Shown one piece after another: positions 12,564 to 24,260 of a DNA stretch of 64,000 nucleotides (its first letter is position 1; each line of letters begins with the position of its first letter). Under the pieces are notes generated by a model, which worked only from the letters and a program-made list of their open reading frames with translations, ran no database searches and was not told the origin of the DNA. The translations under genes and the position numbers were made by a program. The stretch is from Heligmosomoides polygyrus polygyrus (Eukaryota; Nematoda; Chromadorea; Rhabditida; Heligmosomidae): contig OX377202.1 in the NCBI GenBank assembly GCA_947396885.1, positions 30,123,407 through 30,187,406 of the forward strand, read 5' to 3'.

Positions 12564-12611
12564 CGTGTAGCGCAGCCGGAGGAGGCGCGACTGTCGCGTG
12601 CACCCGATACC

Positions 12612-13934
12612 CGACTGCTGCTCTAAACTGCAAGGAAAGCGTGAGCATTGTATATTTCTATTTCGCTAAGGCGTTCGATAGAGTGCCTCATAATAAATTG
12701 CTAGAGAAACTCAGGATCGTGGGTGTTTATCCAATGATAATGGCATGGGTGGAAAGTTTTCTCTCTAACAGGACATACCAAGTGAAAGTTGGGTCAAGTT
12801 TTTCCCATGTCTATCCGACCCCTAGCGGAGTTCCGCAGGGCGGAGTCCTCTCACCTCTTCTGTTCTTGATATACACGTATGAGATACCCGAGCTGGTCTC
12901 TACCTGCAACGTTACTTGCAAAATGTATGCTGATGACATCAAACTATATAAGACCATAGCAAGTAATGTTGACTCGTTAAGCTTGCAGTCAGCAATTGAT
13001 GTTATCAGCTGTTGGTCCAAGCGATGGGGTTTGCCTCTTGCCGTTGACAAAACATACGTGATGACTGTTGGTAACTGTTCTTCAGAGAGGATGTATTTGG
13101 TGGATGGCATAAGGCTAAGAACTGTATGTGAGGTCAGAGACTTAGGCTACCATTTTGCCTATAAACTTGACTTCAAAACCCACTATAAAGTGATAGTAAA
13201 TAAAGCCATGTTTCGCATATACAACTTATTCAAGATTTTAAAAACACGTGACCCTCAAGTACTTATCCGAGCATTCAAGGTCTACGTGCGTCCAATTATT
13301 GAAGGTGGCACCACAGTCTCTAATCCTACTAAAAAGAAGGACGTTGATTTCCTAGAAAGTGTGCAAAACAGTTTCACTCGTAAGCTGCTAATGAGATGCC
13401 TTGGTCTTAGCTATTCTTCAATTCCAAACGGCGCGGAAAGGGCGAAACAACTAGGCTTGCGTTCCCTAAAAAACAGGAGAGAAAATAACGACATAATTAT
13501 GATGTTCAAAATACTTACTGGTAGGGTTGATGTCAACGCAAGTGATTTTTGTTACTTCGCTGATACCAATACGAGAAGTGTCGGTATAAGGCTAGCTGGC
13601 TCGATGAGTAGATGCCAACCCAGGTCAACTTTCTTCTCTCACCGGGTGTTTGCACGCTTCAGGATGTTGATGAAGGACCGCATACTCAGTATGACGTTAA
13701 ATCAACTTAGGTCTCATCTTTCTCGTAGACAGATTGCAAGGTAGAGTTCAGACATCTATTGCAGTTGATCTTGTTGCACAGTCTAATCTTTTAGGTTGCA
13801 TTTTTTTAACTTCATTTTTGTTCTGGACATTAGAGTCTACTGTTTTTACCAGGCACTGGTTTTGCTTTCCGTTATGTTACTTTCTAAACAACACGTGATG
13901 TAGTCATCGTCACGTCCTGAATAAAGAATAAAGA
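12612..13934 (+). mobile_element. 5'-truncated CR1-like LINE
   Basis: A LINE 3' fragment inserted in the SINE above. It carries the RT C-terminal half and ends with (AATAAAG)n repeats at about 13919-13934, the kind of short tail used by CR1-group elements. Only the palm and C-terminal coding region remain. Confidence 0.75.
12614..13744 (+). pseudogene. Reverse transcriptase fragment, CR1-like LINE
   Basis: Open frame of about 376 codons with no N-terminal half and no natural start; the frame is open from the insertion point. Motifs: IVYFYFAKAFDRVPHNKLL (first catalytic Asp replaced by Tyr where D is usual), GVPQGGVLSPLLFLIY and MYADDIKLY (Asp pair intact). The C-terminus SHRVFARFRML is of the CR1/L2 type. 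Endonuclease and fingers are absent, so it is non-autonomous and probably inactive. Confidence 0.75.
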
Positions 13935-14186
13935 ATACCAGGTCCCTGGTTCGGATTTCCCGCCCAGGGCAACCAAGCCTTCCATCCCTCCGGGGTCGGT
14001 GAATTGGTACCAGACTTGTCTGGGAAGGATAAGCGCTGACTTTGTTCATCGGCTGGCCACCGCAAGTCATTGTATGGCCGAATACGCATTCATGTCGCCT
14101 CCACGACATCCCGTAGAAGTAGAATGCGCTGGCGCATCCCAGAAGGGACCGAGTAACGCCGTTCTTTATCCTTTTTATTTTATTAT

Positions 14187-14378
14187 TCGGCCCATACGAT
14201 GACTTGCGGTGGCCAGCCGATTAATAGGTCAGTGCTTCGACCTTCCCATTGCAAGTCTGGTGTCAACTGACCCCGAAAGAATGGAAGGTTTGGTAGGGCT
14301 GGGTAGGAAACCAAAGAAGCTGGAATCAAGTACGCACGCGACAGCAGGAGCCGCCCCCGACTACGCTACAATGCACCC
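14187..14378 (-). repeat. SINE relic, minus strand
   Basis: cccatacgatgacttgcggtggccagccgat through gccgcccccgactacgctaca matches the 5' two-thirds of the SINE. It lies tail-to-body beside the plus-strand copy ending near 14182. Confidence 0.65.
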
Positions 14379-15062
14379 ATTATTTATTATAGCCATAATT
14401 TTGTTTTATGCGTTGTCATGTTTCACTGATCACAGTATGAAGCACTATGGATTTTCTCGCAAGCAGTTGGTGCTAAAGAACTAGAAAAACCAAAAACTCT
14501 TGCGTTTATTTCATAGTTCTTTGGAGCAACAACTAGCTCCCACAGACAACCCTGTGGCGTAGACGTCTGGTAAACATTCAGTTCTTATTATGTGTGCCAT
14601 GGATTTCGTAAGATTGATATGGTCTTAATGAAACCCCATTAATACTCCTTGAAACATTTTCGCTCTGCTTCACGCTTACACCGTGGCCTGGAATTTCTGT
14701 ACAGAGCTTCTATGATTGGTAATGCCTTAAAACTAACCCATTTGACGGAACAGAACACCCTAACAATAAGATAAGCAACTCTGGACAGAAATGTTGTTCT
14801 AAAGCCGCATCAGGACTTTGAAGCGTTCTATTCTTGGAGAGTAAACTATGAAACATGGGAATGACTTCTGCAGTGACACAGACAAATGGGACTGTCCTAA
14901 GCAGCGGAATGAAAGATGAAGCTTACGGGTTACAAATTGTAGCCGAACATGAAATAATTCACGCTGAAAGAACAAACAGGGCTAATGTGCAAGTCACTTT
15001 CCATTGAGACGGAACTAAAAAGAGAGAACGACCATATTGCACCATGAGTTGTGAAGGTCTTC

Positions 15063-15235
15063 ATCTGCGCCACGCGTTATACTTCTGCAGGCCTTCTCAG
15101 AGGAATTTTTAGTGCGTATTTGGTCTCTGCAACCATCTCTGTTCGCCAGGCTGAGGATAATTCGTGTTTTGCTATTTTTAGGAGAGACAGATACCAAGCC
15201 ATCTACCCCGAATTAGTGAAAGGTTGGAAATGCTT
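15063..15235 (-). repeat. degenerate SINE relic
   Basis: ctgcgccacgcgttatacttctgc and gcgtatttggtctctgc, then acagataccaagccatctaccccg, follow the SINE order with heavy divergence. Confidence 0.4.
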
Positions 15236-15949
15236 TGCATGATGCGCAATTGGGACCACTTCACGCTACCCGGCAGGATCAGGGTTTCTATCCACTCTAC
15301 TGCACTCTCCCGATTGACTAATTAATTAGGTAGCTAAAGGATAAAGGCGTGAAAGTCGAAGAACACTACCGTAATTCGCGTGAGCTTTGAATTGACTCAA
15401 GGTCCGAGTCCAACTCAACCGTACATCACTAGGGGACCGGTGAATTGTCGTCAGAAATTTATGCGAAATACAAATAAATAAATAAATCCCATAGAGATAC
15501 TTCAATGCGTATCGGCGTCAATGGGTGCAATCTCAATGGCCCAGACACAGTGTCAAGAATCAGATTTCTGCACTCCAAGGAGGAAAACACATCAGTGTTC
15601 TGCAATCCACGGCAGACATTCAGGCTCAGATATCAGGAACGTTCCTCACATCAACTCGCATATAAGTATACTGCGTCTGAGAGCGGAAACCGGTGGCTTA
15701 TTCTGTGAAATCCCACTGCAAAGGGATGGCCAGTTAAGGGAGCACGAGTACCTCGTATTTGGCCTCGAAACAGAAGCTTGATAAGGAGAATGATCGTCTT
15801 CGGACATTTCACTCTTCCCATCACCCCGAGTGCAGGGATCACTCATCAAGCTTAGATACTACATTGAACAAATCTTGCTCTTCTTTCGTTAATAAAAACA
15901 TGACGAAATTTAACATAAGTGTGTACGAAAGACAGAAGACGTAATTAAC

Positions 15950-16130
15950 GAGCCCCCTTTATGATGCGCTGCGCATCCTACTCCTACGGCGCGATGAGGC
16001 TGTTTGCTTTTGTTTTTGGCCCGACATTCGGTGGCCAGCCTAAAGATAAGTCCCTTGTGGTCAAGTCTGGCGGTAAGTCACCGGCCCGTCGGTAAGAAAA
16101 GCTTGGCCTAGACGAGCCCCGGTCCGCGAT
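15950..16130 (-). repeat. degenerate SINE relic
   Basis: gatgcgctgcgcatcctactcctacgg, then ggtggccagcc, caagtctggcggtaagtcaccg and aagcttggcct follow the SINE in minus orientation. Confidence 0.6.
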
Positions 16131-16284
16131 AGTATTCCGAGCTGTTTTCTCTTCAGAATTGACATTTTCTATTATTTTGATAGCAAAAAACTGATTTGAA
16201 TGGGAGTCCTTCCTCAGCCATCTGGTTCACACGGTTTTCAAATGCACACACTCAAAAGACGCCGACGATAATGGGCGGCAAATT

Positions 16285-16313
16285 GTGAATCATGGGTTTC
16301 AGCCATGATTCAC
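16285..16313. repeat. short perfect inverted repeat (11-bp arms)
   Basis: gtgaatcatgg (16285-16295) and ccatgattcac (16303-16313) around a 7-nt loop. No associated gene seen. Confidence 0.5.
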
Positions 16314-17490
16314 TACCACATACTGCTCTCATTTCTAAAGTATACTCTCCTATTGCCTCGTGGTAAATGTTCACTGGATGGTGCATACACAGCACATTCG
16401 TTATCGCTTGTCGTTTAGTGCTCTGGAAGAGTATTTGTATCTCATCTTTGACATCGCAGTGTTAGGTTGGAAGCTACATAAGTCCAGCCGTTTTTAACCT
16501 ACTCTTATCCTGAATTTCTCTGAAAGTTTTTTTGTATTGCATAGTATTCGGAATCAAAAAGAATGATTTGGTCTACCCCAAAGTATCCTTTTTCCATTTC
16601 AATTTTTGTCAGTTTTTAGGTTAATCAAGAGGAAAGTCAAAAAAGCAAATTGACCTTCGCCGGCAGCTCCCCCTCTCTCCATAAGTTTGAAATCTTTCGC
16701 AAACTTTGTAAGCCATTCGAAATAAGACGATTTGCTTCATAAGAATGCTTGTTGGTTGCTATTTCGTTTTCGCTAATTTTCAATCATTAACGTGGAGACA
16801 TAATTTATTTTTGCCAACAGTCCTTATTGATTGTTCAGCGTTTTTTGTAGTGTTATAAGCCCTATTCGAAACGAAATGTTTCGCTATATCAGAAAGTATA
16901 TTCGCTTTTTTCCTATATCAATTTTGTCATGTTTTAGCAGAATGTTCCAGAAGATATGTGTGGTATCTTTGCCAACAGCCCCTACTCTTTGGTTAACTTT
17001 CTCACTCCATTTTGATGCCCTATAATTAACAAAGTTCAGAATGCTCAAAGAGGAAACTTAAATTCTGATAGAACGAAACATCCTCTTCCAAATAAAGTAT
17101 CACATAGTGCGAAAAAAGGTTGGTAAAGGTCACTTTCCATTTTTTAACATTCCACTAAAAAATTGATAAAATCGAAACCGGAAAGGAGGCAAACATACTG
17201 TCTGATAAGGAAAAACAGTCTCTTTTGAAAAGTATATAACACTGTCAAAAAAAAAACACAAAGAAAATGAGCTGTTGGTAAAATAATTTGTCTTCCGGAC
17301 ACTCTACTTCAATGCCTAGAAAATTAGCAAATTAAAAATGAACGAAAACAACCAACAAGCTCTCGTGTTACAACGCTGTGCAAAAAAAAAACTCAAACAT
17401 TAGCAGGAAGAAGGAGCTACCGGCGAAGGTCGTTCTTATTATCGACTTTCCACTTTATTGACCTAAAAATTGAGAAAAACCAAAATGCCA
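16314..17490. other. AT-rich, no recognisable gene
   Basis: T- and A-rich spacer before LINE copy 2, with several poly-A and poly-T runs. Confidence 0.4.
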
Positions 17491-20400
17491 AAAAAGCGAA
17501 TATTTTCTTCTTCTTCTTCTTCTTCTTCTTCTTCTTCTTCAGCGTTTGTCCCGCTTCGTGGCGGGGTCCGCTATTCTGGTGTCATGGCGCCACCTTTCCC
17601 GATCCAGCGCTACATCGGGGTGGACACCAGCTACTTTCAAGTCCGTATGTAACGTATCAGCCCAGCGCTGCTTCGGGCGCCCTCTAGGCCGCTTTCCTAT
17701 TACCTCGAATTTAAGGCCTATCTTGCGGACGCTGTCTTCTTCTCCACGCAGAACGTGGCCGTACCATCGTAAGCGAGCTTCGCGCATCTTGTAAGTTATC
17801 GGCGCGACACCGAACTTCTGCCGAATAGCATCGTTTCGGATGCGGTCCATGCGCGTAACTCCTGCCGTCAAGCGCAGCATCTTCGTCTCCATGACGCTGA
17901 GGCGCGTTTCAACTTCCTTGGTCGCTGGCCAACACTCAGCGCCGTACATCGCTACCGGCCGGACGACTGCCCTGTAGATCTTCGACTTAAATCGCTCTGG
18001 TATCTTCTTGTCGCAGAGCACGCCAGTCAACGACCGCCACTTGGACCAAGCTGCACTCACGCGTGAATTCACTTCGACCATCAGTTTGCCGTCAGACGCT
18101 ACTGCTGATCCCAGGTACTTAAAGACCGCAGTGCGTGGAAGCTCGATGCCGTTAACCTTGATGGAGCTGGACTCAGTAACGTCCGTCGTTAAATACTCGG
18201 TCTTCTTCACGTTCAATCTGAGTCCAAACCGCTCCAAGCGATCACACCAAGCTTGCAACTCTTGCTCGAGTTCTCCTTTATCTTCGCTAGCCAGCATCAC
18301 GTCATCGGCATAAAGCAACGTCCAAGGGACGGGCTTCTGAAGATCTCGGGTGATGGCATCCATGACGACAACAAAGAGGAGTGGGGAAAGCGCAGAACCC
18401 TGGTGTACTCCGACAGAGATGGGAAACTCCATCGAGGTCCCAGCTGCAGCTTGAACTCGACTCTTTGGACAAGAGTAGAGAATTCGCACCCACTCTATGA
18501 GCTCTTCAGGAACTCCATGTTGACGCAGGGCGTACCATATCACTTCACGCGGTACGCGGTCAAAGGCCTTCTCCAAGTCGAGAAAGGCGATATGCACTGG
18601 CTTCTGTTTCTCGCGATGCTTCTCTATCAGGAGGCGGACGGCATGTATGGCATCAACGGTGCCACAGCCAGCCACGAAGCCGCACTGATTGCTGGAAAGC
18701 TGGACGATGTCCCGAATTCGTCCATCGACAACTCGCTCAAAGATCTTCATGCTATGCGAAAGCAAGCGAATCGGACGGTAATTGGAGCAGTCTGCAGGAC
18801 TGCCCTTCTTCTTCCAAATTGGAATCGTCGTACTTTGACGCCAACACTCAGGCACTTTCTTCTCCGCCACAACCTGATTAAAGAACTTCGCCAACCACTC
18901 AGCAGGGTACCAGTACTTGGACTTCCATAAATCGGCTGCCACGTCATCGGGCCCAGTCGCTTTGCCTGGCCTCATCTTCTTCAAAGCCGCTTCAATCTCC
19001 TCCACGGTGATCTTCTGAACGGGGCCGTGGGTTGGAGCCGTGGAAGGGATGGCTGGATGAGGAAATTCTACTGTAGAGATTTCCTCAAAGTAATCGCGCC
19101 ATCGCTTCAATGCCTTCTTGCGGTCAGTAAGAAGATGGCCGTTCTCATCATTGATGCCGAAAAACTTCTCAATATCCTCGGTCTGCCGATGGCGATTCTT
19201 AGCAAGCCGGTACAGATACCGCTCGCCATCGCGTGACTCGAGCTTCTCGTTGACATCTCCATAATGAGTGGCTTTTGCGACAGCCACGTCCTTCTTTGCA
19301 GCTTTCCTCGCTTCTTGGTACTTCCGCCAGTTATCGGCCGTCTTTTCGCCGAGAAACACGTGATAAAGCGACTTCTTCTCTCGCACTTTTGCTTTCACGT
19401 CATCTGTCCACAGCCATGCCTGCTTGTCGACCTTTCGTCGTCCAGGCTTCGTAATGCCGAGTTCCGACTGTGCAGCTTGACGAATCGCGTCGGTCGTTTT
19501 CCTCCAAGTTTCGTCGACAGTCGTGACTGTCGGTAACCGCACGCGAGAAATCACAGCTGCTTCCTTCTCTCTCATTCGCCACCACTTGATTCTTGCAGCA
19601 CCGCATCGCTCGACCTGCTTCAGCCTCGGAGGGACAATCTTCAGAGTGCAGATCAGCGGTCGGTGCTGTGGGGCGACCGTCTCATACGGCACGATCTTCG
19701 CGTCTGTGACAAGACTCCGGTCACGATCCTTCACAAGCACAAAGTCTATCTGAGACTTGGAGCTCCCACTATAATATGAGATGAGGTGGGAGTCGCGTTT
19801 TCGGAAGACGGTGTTTACAATGGTGAGACTATGCGATTCCGCATACTCAAGAATGCGCTCACCGTCGGCGTTACGTGATCCGTATCCGAAACCACCATGA
19901 CAGCTGTACCCGTCTTTCGTTGCACCTACGTGCCCATTAAGGTCACCAGCGACTATGATGACATCTTTCGACGGTACCTCTGCTGTCTTCTCATCCAGCA
20001 GGTTCCAAAACTCATCCTTGGCTTGATCGGAGCAGCCAGTCTGCGGAGCATACGCAGAGAAGAAGTGGTAGAGTCGCTCCTTAGCGGCGACAACGATCTT
20101 CATCAATCGATCGTCAAAGCGCTCAACGCTTACAATCGAGTCACGAAATCGTTCGGAGACGATTATTCCGACACCACTGGTGGTCCTGGGACTTCCACAT
20201 AGAACGGCCTTGAAGCCACGTCCTATGTCCCTTGACTTGCGGCAGGACCACCTCGTCTCCTGCACCGCACAGAAATCAACTCTTCTACGCTCCAGTGCTT
20301 CAACCAACTCGCACGAGCGGCCCGTCAACGTACCCACATTCAGCGTTGCCACGCGGGTCCTGCTTACGTTACGGGACTTTCGGACTAGCTCAGTTGCCCC

Positions 20401-20676
20401 CCGATGCCGTCCTCGCATCAGGGACCCTCGCATACTTCTCACACTCGCCGGGCTCTGCGAGTGCGCGTCGGCTCCCGCGGACGCCGTAGCACTATCACGA
20501 AAAACTTGCAATGTCATGAGACATGTGATGTGACATGGGTGTTCGTAGGCCGGCCTGTCACAAGGGCCTGTCGCCTGCAATCGAATGTCCGTGTTCGGCT
20601 TAGCTCGCAGAGCGGGCAGTTTCCAGTGGCACCACGTGGAGGAACGGACATCGCCACCAAAAAGCGAATATTTTCT
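17491..20676 (-). mobile_element. RTE-like LINE copy 2, full length, perfect 18-bp TSD
   Basis: The element spans 17509-20658 on the minus strand. It is flanked by the identical 18-mer aaaaagcgaatattttct at 17491-17508 and 20659-20676. Its 3' end on the plus strand is the (TTC)n run at 17509-17540, which is the (GAA)n tail in element orientation. The perfect duplication, long pure tail and intact ORF all indicate a recent insertion. Confidence 0.9.
17539..20517 (-). CDS. Endonuclease-reverse transcriptase of RTE-like LINE copy 2 (intact)
   Basis: An uninterrupted polyprotein of about 992 residues from the first in-frame ATG inside the element (20517). The open frame continues upstream to 20715, but the first 19 of those codons lie in flanking DNA, so a different element start is possible. 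Domains: APE-type endonuclease in roughly the first third (TLNVGTLTGRS, QETRW, GDLNGHVG, SQIDFVL, QHRPLI), then reverse transcriptase (NYRPIRLLS, FLDLEKAFDRVP, HQGSALSPLLF, YADDVMLA), then a conserved C-terminus (RWYGHVLR, RGRPKQRW, DTRIADPATKRDKR). Role: nicks target DNA and primes reverse transcription at the nick. All catalytic motifs I can check are present, so it may be active. Confidence 0.85.
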   Translation of the reverse strand: MTLQVFRDSATASAGADAHSQSPASVRSMRGSLMRGRHRGATELVRKSRNVSRTRVATLNVGTLTGRSCELVEALERRRVDFCAVQETRWSCRKSRDIGRGFKAVLCGSPRTTSGVGIIVSERFRDSIVSVERFDDRLMKIVVAAKERLYHFFSAYAPQTGCSDQAKDEFWNLLDEKTAEVPSKDVIIVAGDLNGHVGATKDGYSCHGGFGYGSRNADGERILEYAESHSLTIVNTVFRKRDSHLISYYSGSSKSQIDFVLVKDRDRSLVTDAKIVPYETVAPQHRPLICTLKIVPPRLKQVERCGAARIKWWRMREKEAAVISRVRLPTVTTVDETWRKTTDAIRQAAQSELGITKPGRRKVDKQAWLWTDDVKAKVREKKSLYHVFLGEKTADNWRKYQEARKAAKKDVAVAKATHYGDVNEKLESRDGERYLYRLAKNRHRQTEDIEKFFGINDENGHLLTDRKKALKRWRDYFEEISTVEFPHPAIPSTAPTHGPVQKITVEEIEAALKKMRPGKATGPDDVAADLWKSKYWYPAEWLAKFFNQVVAEKKVPECWRQSTTIPIWKKKGSPADCSNYRPIRLLSHSMKIFERVVDGRIRDIVQLSSNQCGFVAGCGTVDAIHAVRLLIEKHREKQKPVHIAFLDLEKAFDRVPREVIWYALRQHGVPEELIEWVRILYSCPKSRVQAAAGTSMEFPISVGVHQGSALSPLLFVVVMDAITRDLQKPVPWTLLYADDVMLASEDKGELEQELQAWCDRLERFGLRLNVKKTEYLTTDVTESSSIKVNGIELPRTAVFKYLGSAVASDGKLMVEVNSRVSAAWSKWRSLTGVLCDKKIPERFKSKIYRAVVRPVAMYGAECWPATKEVETRLSVMETKMLRLTAGVTRMDRIRNDAIRQKFGVAPITYKMREARLRWYGHVLRGEEDSVRKIGLKFEVIGKRPRGRPKQRWADTLHTDLKVAGVHPDVALDRERWRHDTRIADPATKRDKR

Positions 20677-22990
20677 GATCGAACAAAACATTGTTTTGAA
20701 CGGTAAGTAACGCAAAAAAAATATTTTGCAAGAACCTTTCAGAGAAATTTAGAACAAGATTTTGAAAAACGGCGAAGAATTGACTTCAATCCTAAAATTG
20801 GCAAACGCTGCAGCTAATATAAGCAAATTGCAGTACGTAAATGCAATCATCAGCCGAAAGAGATCACTGTGCTGGCTCAGAATTGAACGAGAGAAGCCGT
20901 AATGAAGGAGAAATTACATAGCGTGGCATGTTTCTATTGAGTTTAGTCCCAGTTGAACAACATGCATGCTAGCGTTCGACTAGCAGTCGCTGGCCGGGCT
21001 TCGAGAAAAAAAGGAGCACTTCTGCCAATTGCCTCGCAGTGGCGTCTCATTTTTCAGCAGAACACAGCGCCTGGCGAGACGTCACTGCAGAACACTGTCT
21101 GGAAGCGAGTTACAGGCCCTACTCCCTGTTGAGTAAGTATTAATTGACCTTAGTCTGGACGAGGCTGGATGCACGAGTATTCGCTCTGGATGCCCGAGGG
21201 TTTCTGTGCCATAGACTGAAGCAGGACACTACCATTTCACAAACTAATATCTCATATCCATGGTATTCTAGGACTGCCAAGGTCTCTCTAGTTGGGGCAC
21301 GAACTGGCTTTCCGCACACGATATGTGTCTATGTTTATTACGCTTCGACAAAGCAACGCTGGAAAGCAGTCAAAAGAAAACAATCTTCTTACAAATCAGC
21401 ACCGAAAAGTAAACTAAGCAACCATCAAGAGTAATAAAAACCTTACAGACGATACTACATGACGCAAGTCTATGCAAACGTTCCACAAATTTCTGACCTA
21501 CGAAAGTAAGAATGTAGTTCCAACAAGATCCCTCAATTCCCGCTATATGAAAGAAAGTCAGATCTTATAAGTAGAACGAAGTGGGCGTTCGTCAAGGGCC
21601 AGCTCTATTAACGAATCCGCTTTTCCTCTTGCAAACGCTTAACTATGTAATAAACTAGGAGGACAGCCATGGAAGAGCTGAACGAGAAGGTGCAACTCAG
21701 GCAATAAGCACTCGCTGTTATAGGCTGCGGCCGAATGTAAGGAAGACGATGTTCAAGAGCTCTGAACAGTCGAGGAGAGGATATCGATAAGGTGGAGGAA
21801 TTTCGATACCTCGAGAGCGTACCCTCGAAGGAAGAGATTAGCTAAGACACGGATAAAAGTAGCTTCGCTCAAGGAGAGAAATCCGCGTGGAGTCCTCGGC
21901 TACCGACGATACCATTCTCGCCTGGCCTTGGGCTACCGAGCTTTGGGTGAGGTGCGGGAGCCTCATCTACACGCTGCTGAAGAGGGTTTTGAGGCGGAAA
22001 TGTGGACGAAATACATGTAACTCTCATGTCCAAAAGGTGTGGAGATTTGATGAATTTGTTTGTTGAAAGCAGGCCTGGATGCATATATTTTACTTTTAGC
22101 GTGGCGGCCCCAAATCCGTCATTCTTGGACCCATATAATGGTTTGCAATGAAATCAAACAAAACCACCCTCGCTGAAACAAAAAACCGTTGCCCGACATA
22201 TAGCGGAGGTTTACTCCTCCCTGACACGGCAAAGCCTTACTGCAATGTTGGAATGGCCTTCAAAGTTGCGATCTTATCCAACTGTGCTCAAAGACAGCCG
22301 AGAAAAAATGCTCAACATCAGATCCGAGAGCGAGTAACGTCGAGCAGTGCAATTCCTCTCCGGCTAAAGTACAGTGACTGGAAAAACGCTTGAGGAGTGC
22401 TTTCGAGACGTGCTGAAGCCAAGGTCGTTGTCGAAATGTGATGTGACGAGACGAGACGAGAGTGAAGTGGTCCAGACGAAATCCGCCTCCTGTCGCCGCC
22501 CTGCCACCTTCGTCGCACTCCCTCCTCCTTGCTGGCTCGGCCCGGCCGAGAGTGTCATCGACTAGTCATGTCGAACAAAGACTTCTCCTTGAATAACGTA
22601 ATGCGGACATGAATGCGCTGAGCGACGGCTTCAGTACTATCTCAGGCGGATTTGGTTGCTAGGAAGCATTCTCGATTAGTCCTCACGTCGTGACCTTTAT
22701 GAAGATGACAGCAAATAAATTCCTTCTGAATAATAGAGCCTAATTGACGTTTATGCGCCATCTTGAACAAAAACTCTCGCGTTAGGGTCACAACTGAAAC
22801 AATAGTTCCAGTCACTCAAAAGTTCGATTAGTCGTAGGTGTAGAGTGAAAATTTGAGATTCGAAGCAGATTCAGTCCAGATGTGCACCTGGCACGGGTCA
22901 TGCATGCGAATCCATCGAGCTTTATTCCAGCCCAGAGCGTTCCGTGCATCAAATTCAGCGTCTGCTCCACCGGAAACAGCAGTTCGCTTG
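20677..22990. other. no recognisable feature
   Basis: Continues the AT-rich target region for about 150 bp, then mixed sequence. No domain or repeat recognised. Confidence 0.35.
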
Positions 22991-23175
22991 CTGTTGTACT
23001 TTCACGAATCCTGACTTGGGAAGGTTTCTTCACCTAAGCCTAAGCCTAGAAACCTTAAGTAGGGTGCGGATCACTTATGTAAGGTTTGCTTTCAAATTTT
23101 TGACAGATTGCGATGGGTTACTGTCCTCCAGTGAGTGAGGGCTAACGATCGAGGGATCAGTGCCTTAAACAGCAA
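22991..23175. repeat. dispersed foldback repeat, copy 1 (half)
   Basis: Shares tttcacgaatcctg..., ggtttcttcaccta..., ggatcacttatgtaagg and gcgatgggttactgt with 28218-28385. Only one arm is kept here. Confidence 0.5.
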
Positions 23176-23459
23176 CCCCCTTGAGTGAAAATTTTTGAAG
23201 CCGAAATGAATCGATATGCTGTCCTCACACATCAGAGTGGGCGCCTGTCACTTTCGGTAGAGAAGTGTGCAAAATTGGCTCATCTACCTAGGGCAGACGA
23301 GAGACGCTTAAGACTGCACCAACAATCAACATGTATTCAGCAGTGTGCGCGGCACATCAATGGTCAACAATCAAATTGATCATCCTTCTCTTAACAATAA
23401 CAACAATAGTGTACAATGGTGAGCGGGAAGCAGCACACATTCTTAATTTACCAATTATG

Positions 23460-23545
23460 GTTTGAACACAGATTTAGCCCATACGATGACTTACAGCGGT
23501 ATGCCCGAAGTACAAGTCAATGCCTTCTCGATACGAAACGGCCTT
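23460..23545 (-). repeat. SINE fragment
   Basis: agcccatacgatgacttacagcggt and gtacaagtcaatgccttctc match the middle of the SINE on the minus strand. Confidence 0.45.
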
Positions 23546-23594
23546 GTGCCAGCATCACACCGTCAAGGCATTTTAACACTGCCAACTGCCAAGT

Positions 23595-23653
23595 GAGCTG
23601 TCTCAACGGTACGTCGGAATAGTGGCAGTTCCGGCGTACCGCTGAGACAGCTC
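23595..23653. repeat. hairpin: 25-bp inverted repeat, 9-nt loop
   Basis: The left arm 23595-23619 (gagctgtctcaacggtacg...) pairs with the right arm 23629-23653 with two mismatches. The loop is tagtggcag. It is compact and GC-moderate, with no ORF. Confidence 0.75.
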
Positions 23654-24184
23654 CCTATTCCGGAGTATCTACCCTTCCACTGCTTCGTTATTAACCTATG
23701 AGCACGAGTAATCTCGACACGGTCGCAAAGCTCACCCTCTGCCTTCTGCCGACAAGCCAATACCAATTAACCGAAGGGACAGAAGGTGGGTTTTCCGGAC
23801 CCGTGCCAAGAATCTCGTTTCGAAGTGCGCGCGACATCAGGCGCATTCTCCAATCGCGCCACCACACGCCTTACCCTTGTACCTCTTTATCCACTCTAAT
23901 TAAGCTTAGTGGCGAATATGTGCTCCAAGCAAAGGGATTAATCCAATCTCGACAACTCGTATTTTGGCAGTCTACTGTAAAGGACCTCGCGCGCTTTTTT
24001 CATGCGCCAGTTTGACACGTTGTCTGACACTGTCCCAGGGAACAGTCCGTTTCCACACAACGGGTCTGCCGTCATCTGAAGCAGCCCTACTACTGCAATT
24101 AAGTTCACCTGGGATCAGATGCATGCAATAAAGGTGAAGTGCAGCGTTATACTTCCACGAATATCGCGAAGGCATCTGACTGCA

Positions 24185-24260
24185 CTTTTCGTCAGCCGAT
24201 GGACAACTCAGTTTTTATCCTTCACGGACAAGTATTATAGTCATTCGCCCAACCCAAAGG
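24185..24260 (-). repeat. SINE fragment
   Basis: gtcagccgatggacaactcagtttttatccttcacggacaagt matches the SINE centre on the minus strand. Confidence 0.45.

Larger units (their letters stand above)
12564..14182 (+). repeat. SINE split by a CR1-like LINE
   Basis: The SINE head 12564-12611 carries the A box (tagcgcagccgg, then gcacccgatacc). The rest of the same SINE resumes at 13935 (ataccaggtccctggttcgg) and runs to the tail near 14182. The 1.3 kb between is a LINE. The repeated atacc (12607-12611, 13935-13939) is its short target duplication. Confidence 0.8.

Noticed and set aside
18253..18930. 225-codon plus-strand frame
   Set aside because: Antisense shadow of the LINE reverse transcriptase ORF at 17539-20517; no motifs of its own.
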